DNA of 64,000 nucleotides from Amycolatopsis azurea DSM 43854. Lineage in GTDB: Bacteria > Actinomycetota > Actinomycetes > Mycobacteriales > Pseudonocardiaceae. The position numbers and the translations under genes were made by a program. This document shows positions 52,575 to 61,635 of the stretch, piece after piece. Position 1 is the first letter of the stretch; the number at the start of each line of letters is the position of its first letter. The notes below the pieces were generated by a model, which saw only the letters and a program-made list of their open reading frames with translations, made no database searches and was not told the origin of the DNA. The stretch is taken from assembly GCF_001995215.1 (NCBI RefSeq), contig NZ_MUXN01000007.1:1-64000 (forward strand). The letters run 5' to 3'.

Positions 52575-52634
52575 GAACAGCGTTCTTATGGATGAACATA
52601 ATCACTATAACAGACTCCGTTCATGGATGTGAAC
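52575..52634. promoter_or_regulatory. IclR operators and promoter of the uronate operon
   Basis: GTTCTTATGGATGAAC (52582-52597) and GTTCATGGATGTGAAC (52619-52634) are both GTTC-N8-GAAC palindromes, 37 bases apart. GAACAGCGTTC (52575-52585) adds an overlapping inverted half-site pair. TATAAC at 52606-52611 between them is a good -10 for the symporter operon, so the sites bracket the promoter. The divergent iclR-udh transcript starts from the same region. Confidence 0.7.
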
Positions 52635-52675
52635 AGGTCGGGCTGGACCTTCGTGAACGCGGAAAGGAGTCAGCG

Positions 52676-54187
52676 GTGCATTTGCTGGACTGGATCATGG
52701 TGTCCGCGTATTTCGTGCTGATGGTGGTGATCGGGTTGTGGTCGCACAGCCGGGTCAACACGGTCAGCGACTTCTTCACCGCCGGCGGGAAGATGCCGTG
52801 GTGGCTGGCCGGGATCTCCCACCACATGTCCGGCTACAGCGCGGTCCTCTTCGTCGCGTACGCGGGCGTCGCCTACACGGACGGCATCACCGTCTACTTC
52901 TGGGGCATGGCCAGCATCGGTATCGGCGTCGGCATCGGCAGCTGGCTGTTCGCCTCGCGGTGGAACCGCCTGCGCTCGAAGCTCGGCGTCGCCTCGCCGC
53001 TCGAGTACCTGGCGAAACGCTTCAACGTGCCCACCCAGCAGGCGCTGGCCTGGAGCGGCAGCCTCCTGAAGATCTTCGACATCGCGGCGAAGTGGTTCGC
53101 GGTCGCGACGATCCTCAACGTCTTCGCGGGCGTGCCCTACACCTGGGGCATCATCATCACCGGTTCGATTACGCTGATCTACTGCACCGTCGGCGGTCTC
53201 TGGGCCGACGCGCTCACCGACTTCGGCCAGTTCGTCATCCAGGCCATCGCGGCGATCGTGATGCTGTGGGTCGTGCTGGACAAGCTGGGCGGCGTCTCGG
53301 GCCTGTGGACCGTGTGGGGGGACCTCCCGCCCGCCCACCTCAACCCGACCACGTCGAAGTTCACCACCGTGGTGTTGCTCGTCTACGTGCTGGTGAAGAC
53401 GCTGGAGTACAACGGCGGTATGTGGAACCTGGCGCAGCGCTACATGGCCGCGCCGAACACCTACGAAGCCCGTCGCGGCGCGCGGCTCTCCTCGATCCTG
53501 TACCTGGTGTGGCCGCTGGTCATGATGTTCCCGATGTTCGCCGCCCCGCTGCTGATCCCGAACATCTCCAACCCCAACAACGCCTACGCGATCATGACCA
53601 CGACGTTCCTCCCGCCGGGGCTGGTCGGGCTGGTGCTGGCCGGGATCTTCTCGCACACCATGGCGATGGTCTCCTCCGACGCCAACGCGATCTCCGCGGT
53701 CATCACCCGCGACATGATGCCGGTGCTGTGGAAGAAGGCCCGGAACTTCACCGAATCGCAGGGCCTGCTCGCCGCGCGGATCTCGACGGTGATCTTCGTC
53801 GTGCTGACCATGGCGGTGGCCACGCAGGCCGAGAAACTCGGCGGTGTGCTCGGTATCGTGGTGCTCTGGGTCGCGGCGCTGATGGGCCCGATCTCGGTAC
53901 CGCTGCTGCTCGGCATGCTCCCGGCGTTCCGCCGCTCCGGTTCCCGCGCGGCGCTGATCTCGTGGGCGGGCGGTCTCATCGCCTACGCGATCGCCTACTA
54001 CGGCTACAACGCCACCCTCGCGGTCACCGTGTCCACCCCGATCCTGGTCTCGCTGGCGCTGTTCATCGGGCTCGGCTACCTCATGCCCGAGCGCAAGGCC
54101 ACCACCGACGAGATCATCGACAACATCGACCGTGACGACGAAGTCACACCCCGCAAGTCGCAGGACGGCACCACCGTGCCCGCCTGA
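52676..54187 (+). CDS. Sodium:solute symporter (SSS family), likely uronate/aldarate uptake
   Basis: A 503-residue transporter of about 13 helices (HLLDWIMVSAYFVLMVVIGL at the N-terminus; TAGGKMPWWLAGISHHMSGY and GGLWADALTDFGQFVIQ are SSS signatures). GTG 52676 has AAAGGAG at 52663-52669. As the first gene of the kdgD-gudD-dehydrogenase operon it most likely brings in hexuronates, glucarate or unsaturated uronides. The C-terminal tail is hydrophilic and acidic (EIIDNIDRDDE). Confidence 0.88.
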   Translation: MHLLDWIMVSAYFVLMVVIGLWSHSRVNTVSDFFTAGGKMPWWLAGISHHMSGYSAVLFVAYAGVAYTDGITVYFWGMASIGIGVGIGSWLFASRWNRLRSKLGVASPLEYLAKRFNVPTQQALAWSGSLLKIFDIAAKWFAVATILNVFAGVPYTWGIIITGSITLIYCTVGGLWADALTDFGQFVIQAIAAIVMLWVVLDKLGGVSGLWTVWGDLPPAHLNPTTSKFTTVVLLVYVLVKTLEYNGGMWNLAQRYMAAPNTYEARRGARLSSILYLVWPLVMMFPMFAAPLLIPNISNPNNAYAIMTTTFLPPGLVGLVLAGIFSHTMAMVSSDANAISAVITRDMMPVLWKKARNFTESQGLLAARISTVIFVVLTMAVATQAEKLGGVLGIVVLWVAALMGPISVPLLLGMLPAFRRSGSRAALISWAGGLIAYAIAYYGYNATLAVTVSTPILVSLALFIGLGYLMPERKATTDEIIDNIDRDDEVTPRKSQDGTTVPA

Positions 54188-54234
54188 CCGGGACCCGAAC
54201 CCGGGATCAACCGATAAGAACGAAAGAGAAATCC

Positions 54235-55218
54235 ATGGCGCAGACCAAGTTCGAAGCACGTTTTCCCGCTGAGAACTCATCGGCCCGAGTTGAGCTCGAC
54301 GGCCTACTGGCGTTCCCCCTGACCCCCTTCACCGAGGGGCTGGAACTCAACCTCGACGCGTTCGCGGAAACCGTCGAGAGCCACGTGGCCGCCGGAGCCG
54401 GCGCGCTGTTCGTCGCCTGCGGTACGGGCGAATTCAGCTCGCTGTCCCCGGAGGAGCACGCAGCGATCCTGCGCAAGGCTCGTGAGGTCGTCGCCGGGCG
54501 GGTACCGGTGTGGGTCGGCGCGGGCGGCGGTGCCGCGACGGCGCGTGCCGGGATCGCGGCGGCGGAGGCGGGCGGCGCGGACGGCGTCCTCCTCCTGCCG
54601 CCGTACCTGGTGACCGGTCCGCCTGCCGGGCTGGTCGACCACGTCCGGTACGCCGTCGGGGATTCCTCGATCCCGGTGATCGTGTACCACCGTTCCACCG
54701 GCGTGTTCACCCCGGACTCCGCCGTGGAACTGCTCGACATCCCGTCGGTGGTCGGTCTCAAGGACGGCTTCGGCGACGTCGAGCTCATGAGCCGGATCAT
54801 CACCTCGATCCGCTCGGCCGGCACCGACCGCGCCCGGGATTTCCTGTTCTTCAACGGTCTTCCCACGGCCGAGGTCTCGGCCCGGGCCTACGCCGCGATC
54901 GGCGTGGCGCGTTACTCCTCGGCCGTGCACTGCTTCGCCCCCGAGATCGCGGCGCGCTTCCACCGCGCGCTCGCGGAGAAGGACGACGCCGTCATGGAGG
55001 CGCTGCTCGCCGGGTTCTACCTGCCGCTCGTGGCGCTGCGGGACGAGGGACAGGGCTTCGCCGTGTCGCTGGTCAAGGCCGCCGCGCGGTCGCGCGGGGA
55101 CAAGGTCGGCTCGGTCCGGCCGCCGCTGGTCGAGCCGACCGCCGACCAGGTCGCCCGCCTGGAGAAGATCGTCGACGACGGATTCTCCGTCCTCAAGTCC
55201 GTCGAGGCCGGTGCCTGA
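54235..55218 (+). CDS. kdgD: 5-dehydro-4-deoxyglucarate dehydratase
   Basis: A 327-residue member of the dihydrodipicolinate synthase/aldolase family. GLLAFPLTPF at the strand-1 start, VACGTGEFSSLSPEEH, Tyr in VIVYHRSTGVF and the Schiff-base Lys in VVGLKDGFGDVELMSR fit KdgD, which dehydrates and decarboxylates 5-keto-4-deoxyglucarate to 2-oxoglutarate semialdehyde. It lies between the symporter and gudD, 2 bases before gudD. Confidence 0.92.
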   Translation: MAQTKFEARFPAENSSARVELDGLLAFPLTPFTEGLELNLDAFAETVESHVAAGAGALFVACGTGEFSSLSPEEHAAILRKAREVVAGRVPVWVGAGGGAATARAGIAAAEAGGADGVLLLPPYLVTGPPAGLVDHVRYAVGDSSIPVIVYHRSTGVFTPDSAVELLDIPSVVGLKDGFGDVELMSRIITSIRSAGTDRARDFLFFNGLPTAEVSARAYAAIGVARYSSAVHCFAPEIAARFHRALAEKDDAVMEALLAGFYLPLVALRDEGQGFAVSLVKAAARSRGDKVGSVRPPLVEPTADQVARLEKIVDDGFSVLKSVEAGA

Positions 55219-55220
55219 AG

Positions 55221-56477
55221 ATGAAGGTTCTCGACGTCGTCCTGACTCCGGTCGCCTTCGCCGACCCGCCGCTGCTCAACGCGATGGGGGTGCACGAGCC
55301 CTTCGCGCTGCGCGGTGTCGTCCAGCTGATCTGTGAGGACGGCGTGGTCGGCCTCGGCGAGTCCTATGGTGACCTCGCGTTCCTCGACCAGGTCCGCAAG
55401 GTGCTGCCGGAACTCAAGGGACACGACGTGTTCGACCTGCCCGGCCTCCGCCGGAAGGTCGCCACCACGCTGGGCGAGGTCGTCTTCGCCGACGCTCACG
55501 GGCTCACCGGCGGGTTCTCCGTCAGCAAGACCGTGGCCAGTGTGTACTCGCTGTTCGAGGTGGCCGCGCTCGATGCGCAGGGCCACTACCTCGGCAGGCC
55601 GGTGGTGGACCTGCTCGGCGGCAAGGCGCGCGACGCCGTCGACTTCTCCGCCTACCTGTTCTACAAGTTCGGCGCCCACCTCGGCGCCGAGGAGGACTCG
55701 TGGGGCGAGGTGACCACGCCGGAGGCGCTCGTCGGCGAGGCACGACGGATGGTCGACGAGTACGGCTTCGGCTCCATCAAACTCAAGGGCGGTGCCTTCG
55801 ACCCCGATCAGGAGATGGCCGGGATCCGCGCGCTCGCCGAGGCGTTCCCCGACCACCCGCTCCGGATCGACCCGAACGCGGCTTGGACCGTCGAAACCGG
55901 GATCCGGGTCGCCGAAGAACTCGACGGTGTCCTGGAGTACCTCGAAGACCCGACACCGGGTATCGAGGGCATGGCGCGGGTAGCCGAGAAGGCGAACATG
56001 CCGCTGGCCACGAACATGTGCGTCGTGCGCTTCGCGGACGTCGAGCCAGCCTTCCGGCAGCGCGCGGTCGGGGTAATACTTTCGGACCATCATTACTGGG
56101 GTGGCCTGCGGGACACCCAGGCGCTGTCCATCACGGCGGAATGCTTCGACGTGGGCCTTTCCATGCATTCGAACAGTCATCTCGGGATCAGCCTGGCCGC
56201 TATGGTGCACGTGGCCGCGGCGACGCCGCACCTGACCTACGCCTGCGACACCCACTGGCCGTGGAAGACGGCCGACGTCATCGCCCCGGGTGCGCTGGAG
56301 TTCGTCGACGGTGCGGTCGCGGTGCCCGACAAGCCGGGGCTGGGGGTCGAACTCGACCCCGACGCGCTGGCGCGGGCCCATGAAGACTATGTCCGAAGTG
56401 GACAGACCAAACGGGATGACGTGACCTATATGCGGAAGTTCGTCGGAAACTTCGAGCCGAACACAGCACGGTGGTGA
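55221..56477 (+). CDS. gudD: Glucarate dehydratase (enolase superfamily)
   Basis: A 418-residue enzyme with the GudD residues visible in order: KLKGG base motif (SIKLKGGAFDPDQE), metal ligands in RIDPNAAW and YLEDPTPG, the Asn in ATNMCVVRFAD, and catalytic His in MHSNSHLGISLAAMVH. It converts D-glucarate to 5-keto-4-deoxyglucarate, the substrate of the preceding gene's product. Length is slightly shorter than E. coli GudD. The unknown gene begins 4 bases after it. Confidence 0.93.
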   Translation: MKVLDVVLTPVAFADPPLLNAMGVHEPFALRGVVQLICEDGVVGLGESYGDLAFLDQVRKVLPELKGHDVFDLPGLRRKVATTLGEVVFADAHGLTGGFSVSKTVASVYSLFEVAALDAQGHYLGRPVVDLLGGKARDAVDFSAYLFYKFGAHLGAEEDSWGEVTTPEALVGEARRMVDEYGFGSIKLKGGAFDPDQEMAGIRALAEAFPDHPLRIDPNAAWTVETGIRVAEELDGVLEYLEDPTPGIEGMARVAEKANMPLATNMCVVRFADVEPAFRQRAVGVILSDHHYWGGLRDTQALSITAECFDVGLSMHSNSHLGISLAAMVHVAAATPHLTYACDTHWPWKTADVIAPGALEFVDGAVAVPDKPGLGVELDPDALARAHEDYVRSGQTKRDDVTYMRKFVGNFEPNTARW

Positions 56478-56481
56478 CGGG

Positions 56482-57630
56482 GTGAAGGTCACCGGATACG
56501 CCTATCCCTGGGACGTCGTCGACGATCCCGGGTTCGTCGAGCGCGTACGGGAACTCGGCGTCGACGAGGTCGCCGTCGCCGTGTCGTACCACAGCGCCCG
56601 CGCGGCGACGCCCTGGTCGCCCGAGCGCACCTCGGTCGTCGCGCGCCACGCGGCGCTGTACCGGCCGGTGCGCGACGAGGCCTGGGGTGAGCTGAAGCCC
56701 GCCGAGCCGGACTGGGTCGAAAGCCGCGACAGCGCGGGCGACGCCGTCCGGGCGCTGAACGAGGCGGGGATCCCGGCCGCGGCGTGGATCGTGCTGACCC
56801 ACAATTCGCAGCTGGGCGTCCAGTTCCCGGACTACACCGTGCGGAACTGCTTCGGCGAGCGGTACCCGTGGGCGCTGTGCCCCGGCCAGCCCGCGGTACG
56901 CGAGTACGCGGCGAACGTGACGGCGGAAAGCCTCGCCGGACTCGACTTCGCCACGGTCGTCCTCGAAGCGTGCGGCCCGCTCGGCGCCGTCCACCAGCAC
57001 CAGCACGAGAAGACCGACGGCGTCTGGTCGCCCGCGGTGGCGCGGCTGCTGTCGATCTGCTGCTGCGACGCCTGCCTCGACGCCTGGGCCGCGGCCGGTC
57101 AGGACCCGGCGAAGGCGCTGGGCAAGCTGCGGGCCGAGGTCCGACGGCTGATCGACAGCGGTGACCTCCGCGCGACCGAGGACAAGATCCTGCCCACGCT
57201 GCGGCAGGTCCTGCTCGACACGCGCCAGAAGGCGACCGACGCGCTGCGGCGTGACGTGCTCGCGAAGATCCCGTCCGGACCCCGGATCGTGCTGCACGGC
57301 GCGATGGACCCGTGGGTCACCGGCGCGCTGCCGGGGCTGACGCCGTCGGCCCCGGACGACGTCGACGCGGTGGTGCTGCAGAACTGGGCGCCCGGCCACC
57401 CCAGCGTGGGTGCCGTCGCGACGGCGCGGGCGAAGCTGCCGGAGAAGGTCGCCGTCGGCAGCTACATCACCGCGGTGGCGGCGAGCCCGGTGCCCGACAT
57501 CGAGGCCTACACCACCGAACTCGGCAAGGCAGGCGCCACCGAACTGCACCTGTACCACCTCGGCCTCGCCGGCCCGGGGCGCTGGGCGGATCTCATCGCC
57601 GCCGTCAGCGCCGCGCAAGAACTCGTTTAG
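56482..57630 (+). CDS. Uncharacterised TIM-barrel-like protein with Cys cluster, in the glucarate operon
   Basis: A 382-residue protein, cytoplasmic, not assigned to a known enzyme. The start VTGYAYPWDVVDDPGFVERV suggests the first strand of a barrel; LCPGQPAVREYAANVTAESL resembles barrel families of the glycosidase type. A His-rich motif (VHQHQHEKTDG) and a Cys cluster (CCCDACLDAW) suggest a metal site. It is embedded between gudD and the dehydrogenase gene (4 and 14 bases away), so it should act in uronate or glycan use, perhaps as a hydrolase, lactonase or epimerase. The function is not known. Confidence 0.7.
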   Translation: MKVTGYAYPWDVVDDPGFVERVRELGVDEVAVAVSYHSARAATPWSPERTSVVARHAALYRPVRDEAWGELKPAEPDWVESRDSAGDAVRALNEAGIPAAAWIVLTHNSQLGVQFPDYTVRNCFGERYPWALCPGQPAVREYAANVTAESLAGLDFATVVLEACGPLGAVHQHQHEKTDGVWSPAVARLLSICCCDACLDAWAAAGQDPAKALGKLRAEVRRLIDSGDLRATEDKILPTLRQVLLDTRQKATDALRRDVLAKIPSGPRIVLHGAMDPWVTGALPGLTPSAPDDVDAVVLQNWAPGHPSVGAVATARAKLPEKVAVGSYITAVAASPVPDIEAYTTELGKAGATELHLYHLGLAGPGRWADLIAAVSAAQELV

Positions 57631-57644
57631 GAGAAAGCAGAACC

Positions 57645-59102
57645 ATGAGCCAGGCAACGGATCCCGCCACGCTCGAACAGATCCTCGCGGCCGCCGCCGA
57701 TGCGGCAGGCACGACGGCGGCCGCGACCCCAGCCCAGCGCGCCGGATGGCTGAACGCGGCGGCGGACGCCCTCGACGCGGCCGCCGACGAGCTGATCGCG
57801 CTGGCCAACCAGGAGACGCACCTCCCGATCGCCCCGCGGCTGCAGGGCGAGCTGAAGCGCACGACGTTCCAGCTGCGTCTCTTCGGCGAAGTGCTGGCCG
57901 ACGGCTCGTTCCTCGGCGCCACCGTCGACCACGCGGACGCCGCGTGGCCGATGGGGCCGCGGCCGGACATCCGCCGGCTGCTCACCCCGATCGGACCGGT
58001 GCTGGTGTTCGCCGCCAGCAACTTCCCGTTCGCGTTCAGCGTCGCGGGCGGTGACACCGCGTCGGCGCTGGCGGCCGGCTGTCCGGTCGTGCTCAAGGCG
58101 CACTCCGGGCACCCCGAACTGTCCGCCCGCACCGGCGAAATCCTGCGTGAGGCGCTGGTCAAGGCCGGTGCCCCGGAAGGGATCTTCGCGGTCATCTTCG
58201 GCCAGCAGAACGGCGTGACCGCGCTGAAGGACCCGCGGATCCAGGCGGCGTCGTTCACCGGCTCGGTGCCGGGCGGGCGCGCGCTGTTCGACATCGCGAC
58301 CTCGCGGCCGTCGCCGATCCCGTTCTACGGCGAGCTCGGCAGCGTCAACCCCGTCGTCGTCACGCGGTCGGCGATCGACGCGCGCGGCGAGGCGATCGCG
58401 AAGGCGTACGCGGGCTCGTTCACCCTCGGTGCCGGGCAGTTCTGCACCAAGCCGGGGCTGCTGTTCCTGCCCGAGGGCCACGGCCTGGAGGACACGCTGC
58501 GCGAGGCCGTCGCGGCGATCCCGGCGCAGCCGATGCTGAACGAGCGCATCGCGGCCGGTTTCGCCGACGGACTGGCGAAGCTGAGCGACGTCGAGGGCGT
58601 CGAGGTGCTGTCCGCGTCCGGTGGCGCGGAAGGGATCTCGCACGGCGCGACCCTGCTCGCCACCACCGCCAAGGACTTCCTGGCCGACGCCGACACGGTC
58701 CGCGAGGAGTGCTTCGGACCGGCGTCGCTGATCGTCACCTACACCGACCAGGCCGAGCTGATCAGCCTGCTCGGTGTGATGGAACCCGGGCTCACCGCCA
58801 CCATCCAGGGTGAAGAGTCCGATGTGGACTGGATCCGCCCGGTCCTCCCGTCGCTGACCCGCGTCGCCGGCCGTCTGCTGTGGAACGACTGGCCGACCGG
58901 CGTCACGGTCACCTGGGCACAGGAACACGGTGGTCCCTACCCGGCGACCACCGCGCCGACCAGCACCTCGGTCGGCACCGCCGCGATCGAGCGGTTCCTG
59001 CGTCCGATCGCCTGGCAGGGCTTCCCCGACGCGCTGCTGCCGGAACCGTTGCAGGAGAACAACCCGTGGGACCTGCCCCGCAGGACCGACGGGAAACGCT
59101 AG
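57645..59102 (+). CDS. Aldehyde dehydrogenase, 2-oxoglutarate semialdehyde dehydrogenase type
   Basis: A 485-residue NAD(P)-dependent dehydrogenase. Cofactor region FAASNFPFAFSVAGGDTASA, catalytic Glu in PFYGELGSVNPV (near 230) and nucleophile Cys in GAGQFCTKPG (near 267). The SNFPFAFSxAGGDTASAxAAGCPV pattern is that of NADP-dependent 2-oxoglutarate semialdehyde dehydrogenases. It would complete the conversion of glucarate to 2-oxoglutarate. GGAG precedes ATG 57645. A perfect palindrome begins 2 bases after its stop. Confidence 0.92.
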   Translation: MSQATDPATLEQILAAAADAAGTTAAATPAQRAGWLNAAADALDAAADELIALANQETHLPIAPRLQGELKRTTFQLRLFGEVLADGSFLGATVDHADAAWPMGPRPDIRRLLTPIGPVLVFAASNFPFAFSVAGGDTASALAAGCPVVLKAHSGHPELSARTGEILREALVKAGAPEGIFAVIFGQQNGVTALKDPRIQAASFTGSVPGGRALFDIATSRPSPIPFYGELGSVNPVVVTRSAIDARGEAIAKAYAGSFTLGAGQFCTKPGLLFLPEGHGLEDTLREAVAAIPAQPMLNERIAAGFADGLAKLSDVEGVEVLSASGGAEGISHGATLLATTAKDFLADADTVREECFGPASLIVTYTDQAELISLLGVMEPGLTATIQGEESDVDWIRPVLPSLTRVAGRLLWNDWPTGVTVTWAQEHGGPYPATTAPTSTSVGTAAIERFLRPIAWQGFPDALLPEPLQENNPWDLPRRTDGKR

Positions 59103-59104
59103 AA

Positions 59105-59152
59105 GCTCGTGAGTGGTAAGGACGGTTAGAACCGTCCTTACCACTCACGAGC
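59105..59152. repeat. Perfect 48-bp palindrome after the uronate operon
   Basis: Arms of 23 bases (59105-59127 and 59130-59152) are perfectly complementary around AG. The sequence (GCTCGTGAGTGGTAAGGACG...) differs from the GTGAAGGCC type but has the same 48-base overall length. It begins two bases after the dehydrogenase stop and 58 before the lyase ATG, and may limit read-through into the lyase gene. Confidence 0.93.
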
Positions 59153-59210
59153 CCCCACACCCGCCGCCGCCCCTATTCGCTGTCTCACGACTCTCTTGGG
59201 AGGCTCCGTC

Positions 59211-61562
59211 ATGCCCGGATTCGGTTACGTCGACAGGAGAACGGCTTTGCGGGGAGGCGCGGCGGCGGCCGCTTCGGTGGCGCTCACCACCGCTCTCGCG
59301 AACCCCTCGTCAGCCCAGCCCGCATCCTCGGTCCCGGCGGGGATGGCTTCGATCGTCGCCGGCTACCGCGAACTCCAGACCGGGATCGACCGGCCGTCGG
59401 CGGAACGCACCGCCGCGCTGGCGAACCTGGACCGGGTGGCGAAGTCGTACCACGACAGCATGACGGTCGGCGGCGGTCCACTGTGGAAGGACCTCCCGCT
59501 CGGCCCGGGCAGCGACTTCACGACGTCGATGTACGCCCGGCTCCGCGCGATCACGGTCAACTGGGGCACCCCGGGCGGCGCGCTGGCGGGCGACGCGGGC
59601 GTGCTCGGCCGGATCAAGGCGGCGCTGGAACTGTTGTACACCAGCGATCAGTACAGCGAGAAGACCGCCGAGATCGGTAACTGGTACACCTACGAGATCG
59701 GCATCCCGCTCTACCTGCTGCACATCCTCGCGACCGTCGCCGACGAGCTGACCCAGGACGAACTCGCCAAGTACCTCAAGCCGGTGCTGAAGTTCTCCGG
59801 GAACCCGAACCTCCGCACGAACAACCCGAGCGTCGTCGAGACCGGTGCCAACCGCGCGGACAAGTCGACGATCTCGATCGTCTCCGGCGCGATGCTCGGC
59901 GACGCCGAACGGATCAAGCGCGGCGTCGGGGCGTTCACCGACGTCGAAGGCGGGGGAGCGGCGAGTGTCATCGCCAAGCTCCATCGCGCCGCCGGCGACG
60001 GCTTCCACACCGACGGCTCCTTCCTCCAGCACGATTCGGTGCCGTATCCCGGGCACTACGGGATCATCCTGCTCACCGCCGTCGCGTCCGCCATCCACGT
60101 CACCAAGGGCACGGAGTTCGCACTGCCTGCCGACGTCCGCGACGCGGCGTACGCGCTGGTCTCCGACACGTTCGCGCCCTTCGTGTACGCGGGCGCGCTG
60201 ATGGAATCGGTCCGCGGCCGGTTCCTTTCCCGGCAAGGGGAATCCGCGCACGACATCGGGCACCAGCTCACCGGCGCCGTCGTGCTGCTGGCGCGGTCGG
60301 CGAGCGGGAAACGCAAGGAGGAACTCGGCGGGCTCGCCGCGAAGTGGATCACCGAGGACACTTTCGCGCCGTATCTGAAGATCCCCGACCCCGAGCGGTT
60401 CGCGCCGGGCCCCGACCTCGTCGGCGTTCCCGGGATCGAGTTCGCGCAGGAGCTGCTGGCGACCGGGATCCGCCCGGCGCCCACGGTCGCGACGCACCGC
60501 GTGTTCGGCCAGCAGGACCGGATGGTGCACATCAGCGAAGGCTGGTCGGCCTCGCTCGGCGTGGCCTCGACGCGGATCTCGCGGTACGAGTCGATCAACT
60601 CGATGAACCTGCACGGCTGGCACGTCGGCGACGGTGCGCTGTATCTGTTCCTGCCCAAGGCCAAGGGGCACTTCACCGACGCCTACTGGCCGACGGTCGA
60701 TCCGCAACTGCTGCCGGGCACGACCACCAAGGGCGGGCCGCTCCCCAAACTCGACTCGGTGCCGCTGACCAGCAAGGACCACTGCGGCGGTGTCCGCTGG
60801 GACGCGCGGCACGGCGCGCATGCTCTCGACTTCGTCTCGCAGGACGGCACGCTGACCGCGAAGAAATCCTGGTTCTTCACGCCGTCCGGTGTGGTGTGCC
60901 TCGGCGCCGGGATCACCGACTCCTCCGGCGAGCGGATCCGGACCACGATCGAGAACCGCAACCTCGGCGAGAACGGCTCGGGCGCGCTGCTCGCTGACGG
61001 TCACCTCGTCGGCGGCTCGGAATCGTTGCGGCGCAAGCGATGGCTGCATCTGGAGCGGGTCGGCGGGTACGTTCTGCTCGACGACGCGGAGGTGGCCGCG
61101 CTGCGCGAGGACCGGACGGGGACCTGGCGCGACGTCGACAAAGGCGCCAACACCAAGGGCACCACGGTGCCCTACACCCGGCGCTACCAGAAGCTGGTGA
61201 TCGAGCACGGGGCCGGACCTTCGGGCGCGAGCTACGCCTACGCCGTCCTGCCCGCCGCGTCGGTGCTGGAGACGATCGCCTCGGCCTGGGCGTGGCGCGT
61301 GCGGTCCAACACCGCGACCGTGCAGGCGGTCCGGCTGTGGAACGCGACGCTGCTGGCGAACTTCTTCGCCGCCGGCTCGGTCGACGAGGTGTCGGTGTCC
61401 GGACCGGCGTCGGTGGCGTTGGGGCGGACCGGGAACGGCTGGCAGCTGGCCGTTTCGGATCCGACGCAGCGGCAGGACGTCCTGCGGGTGACCGTACGGC
61501 GGAAGACCGTCGAGGTGCCGGTGAAGGACACCTTCGGCGCGACTCAGGTGGTCCGCATTTAG
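59211..61562 (+). CDS. Polysaccharide lyase family 8 (hyaluronate/chondroitin/xanthan lyase-like)
   Basis: A 783-residue secreted lyase. A Tat-like signal (DRRTALRGGAAAAASVALTT) is followed by the PL8 alpha-barrel: NWYTYEIGIPLYLLHIL, GANRADKSTISIVSGAML, DGFHTDGSFLQHD and SVPYPGHYGIILL with the catalytic His and Tyr (near 273-282), and RGRFLSRQG. C-terminal beta domains follow. PL8 enzymes cut acidic polysaccharides by beta-elimination, releasing unsaturated uronides. TTGGGAGG precedes ATG 59211. It fits the neighbouring uronate pathway as the extracellular step. Confidence 0.92.
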   Translation: MPGFGYVDRRTALRGGAAAAASVALTTALANPSSAQPASSVPAGMASIVAGYRELQTGIDRPSAERTAALANLDRVAKSYHDSMTVGGGPLWKDLPLGPGSDFTTSMYARLRAITVNWGTPGGALAGDAGVLGRIKAALELLYTSDQYSEKTAEIGNWYTYEIGIPLYLLHILATVADELTQDELAKYLKPVLKFSGNPNLRTNNPSVVETGANRADKSTISIVSGAMLGDAERIKRGVGAFTDVEGGGAASVIAKLHRAAGDGFHTDGSFLQHDSVPYPGHYGIILLTAVASAIHVTKGTEFALPADVRDAAYALVSDTFAPFVYAGALMESVRGRFLSRQGESAHDIGHQLTGAVVLLARSASGKRKEELGGLAAKWITEDTFAPYLKIPDPERFAPGPDLVGVPGIEFAQELLATGIRPAPTVATHRVFGQQDRMVHISEGWSASLGVASTRISRYESINSMNLHGWHVGDGALYLFLPKAKGHFTDAYWPTVDPQLLPGTTTKGGPLPKLDSVPLTSKDHCGGVRWDARHGAHALDFVSQDGTLTAKKSWFFTPSGVVCLGAGITDSSGERIRTTIENRNLGENGSGALLADGHLVGGSESLRRKRWLHLERVGGYVLLDDAEVAALREDRTGTWRDVDKGANTKGTTVPYTRRYQKLVIEHGAGPSGASYAYAVLPAASVLETIASAWAWRVRSNTATVQAVRLWNATLLANFFAAGSVDEVSVSGPASVALGRTGNGWQLAVSDPTQRQDVLRVTVRRKTVEVPVKDTFGATQVVRI

Positions 61563-61581
61563 AGGACTGAATGCATGGCCG

Positions 61582-61625
61582 GTAGCGGGCCATTTAGGTC
61601 AGTTTCTGGCCTGAATGGCCCCTAC
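61582..61625. repeat. Imperfect palindrome between the lyase and the epoxide hydrolase
   Basis: Arms starting GTAGCGGGCCATT (61582) and ending AATGGCCCCTAC (61625) pair with three mismatches and one bulge around TTT. Just before it, 61556-61575 holds GCATTTAGAGGACTGAATGC, related to the arms of the 9346-9409 palindrome. The element lies in the leader of the hydrolase gene, 10 bases before its ATG. Confidence 0.75.
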
Positions 61626-61635
61626 GGTCTTCTTC

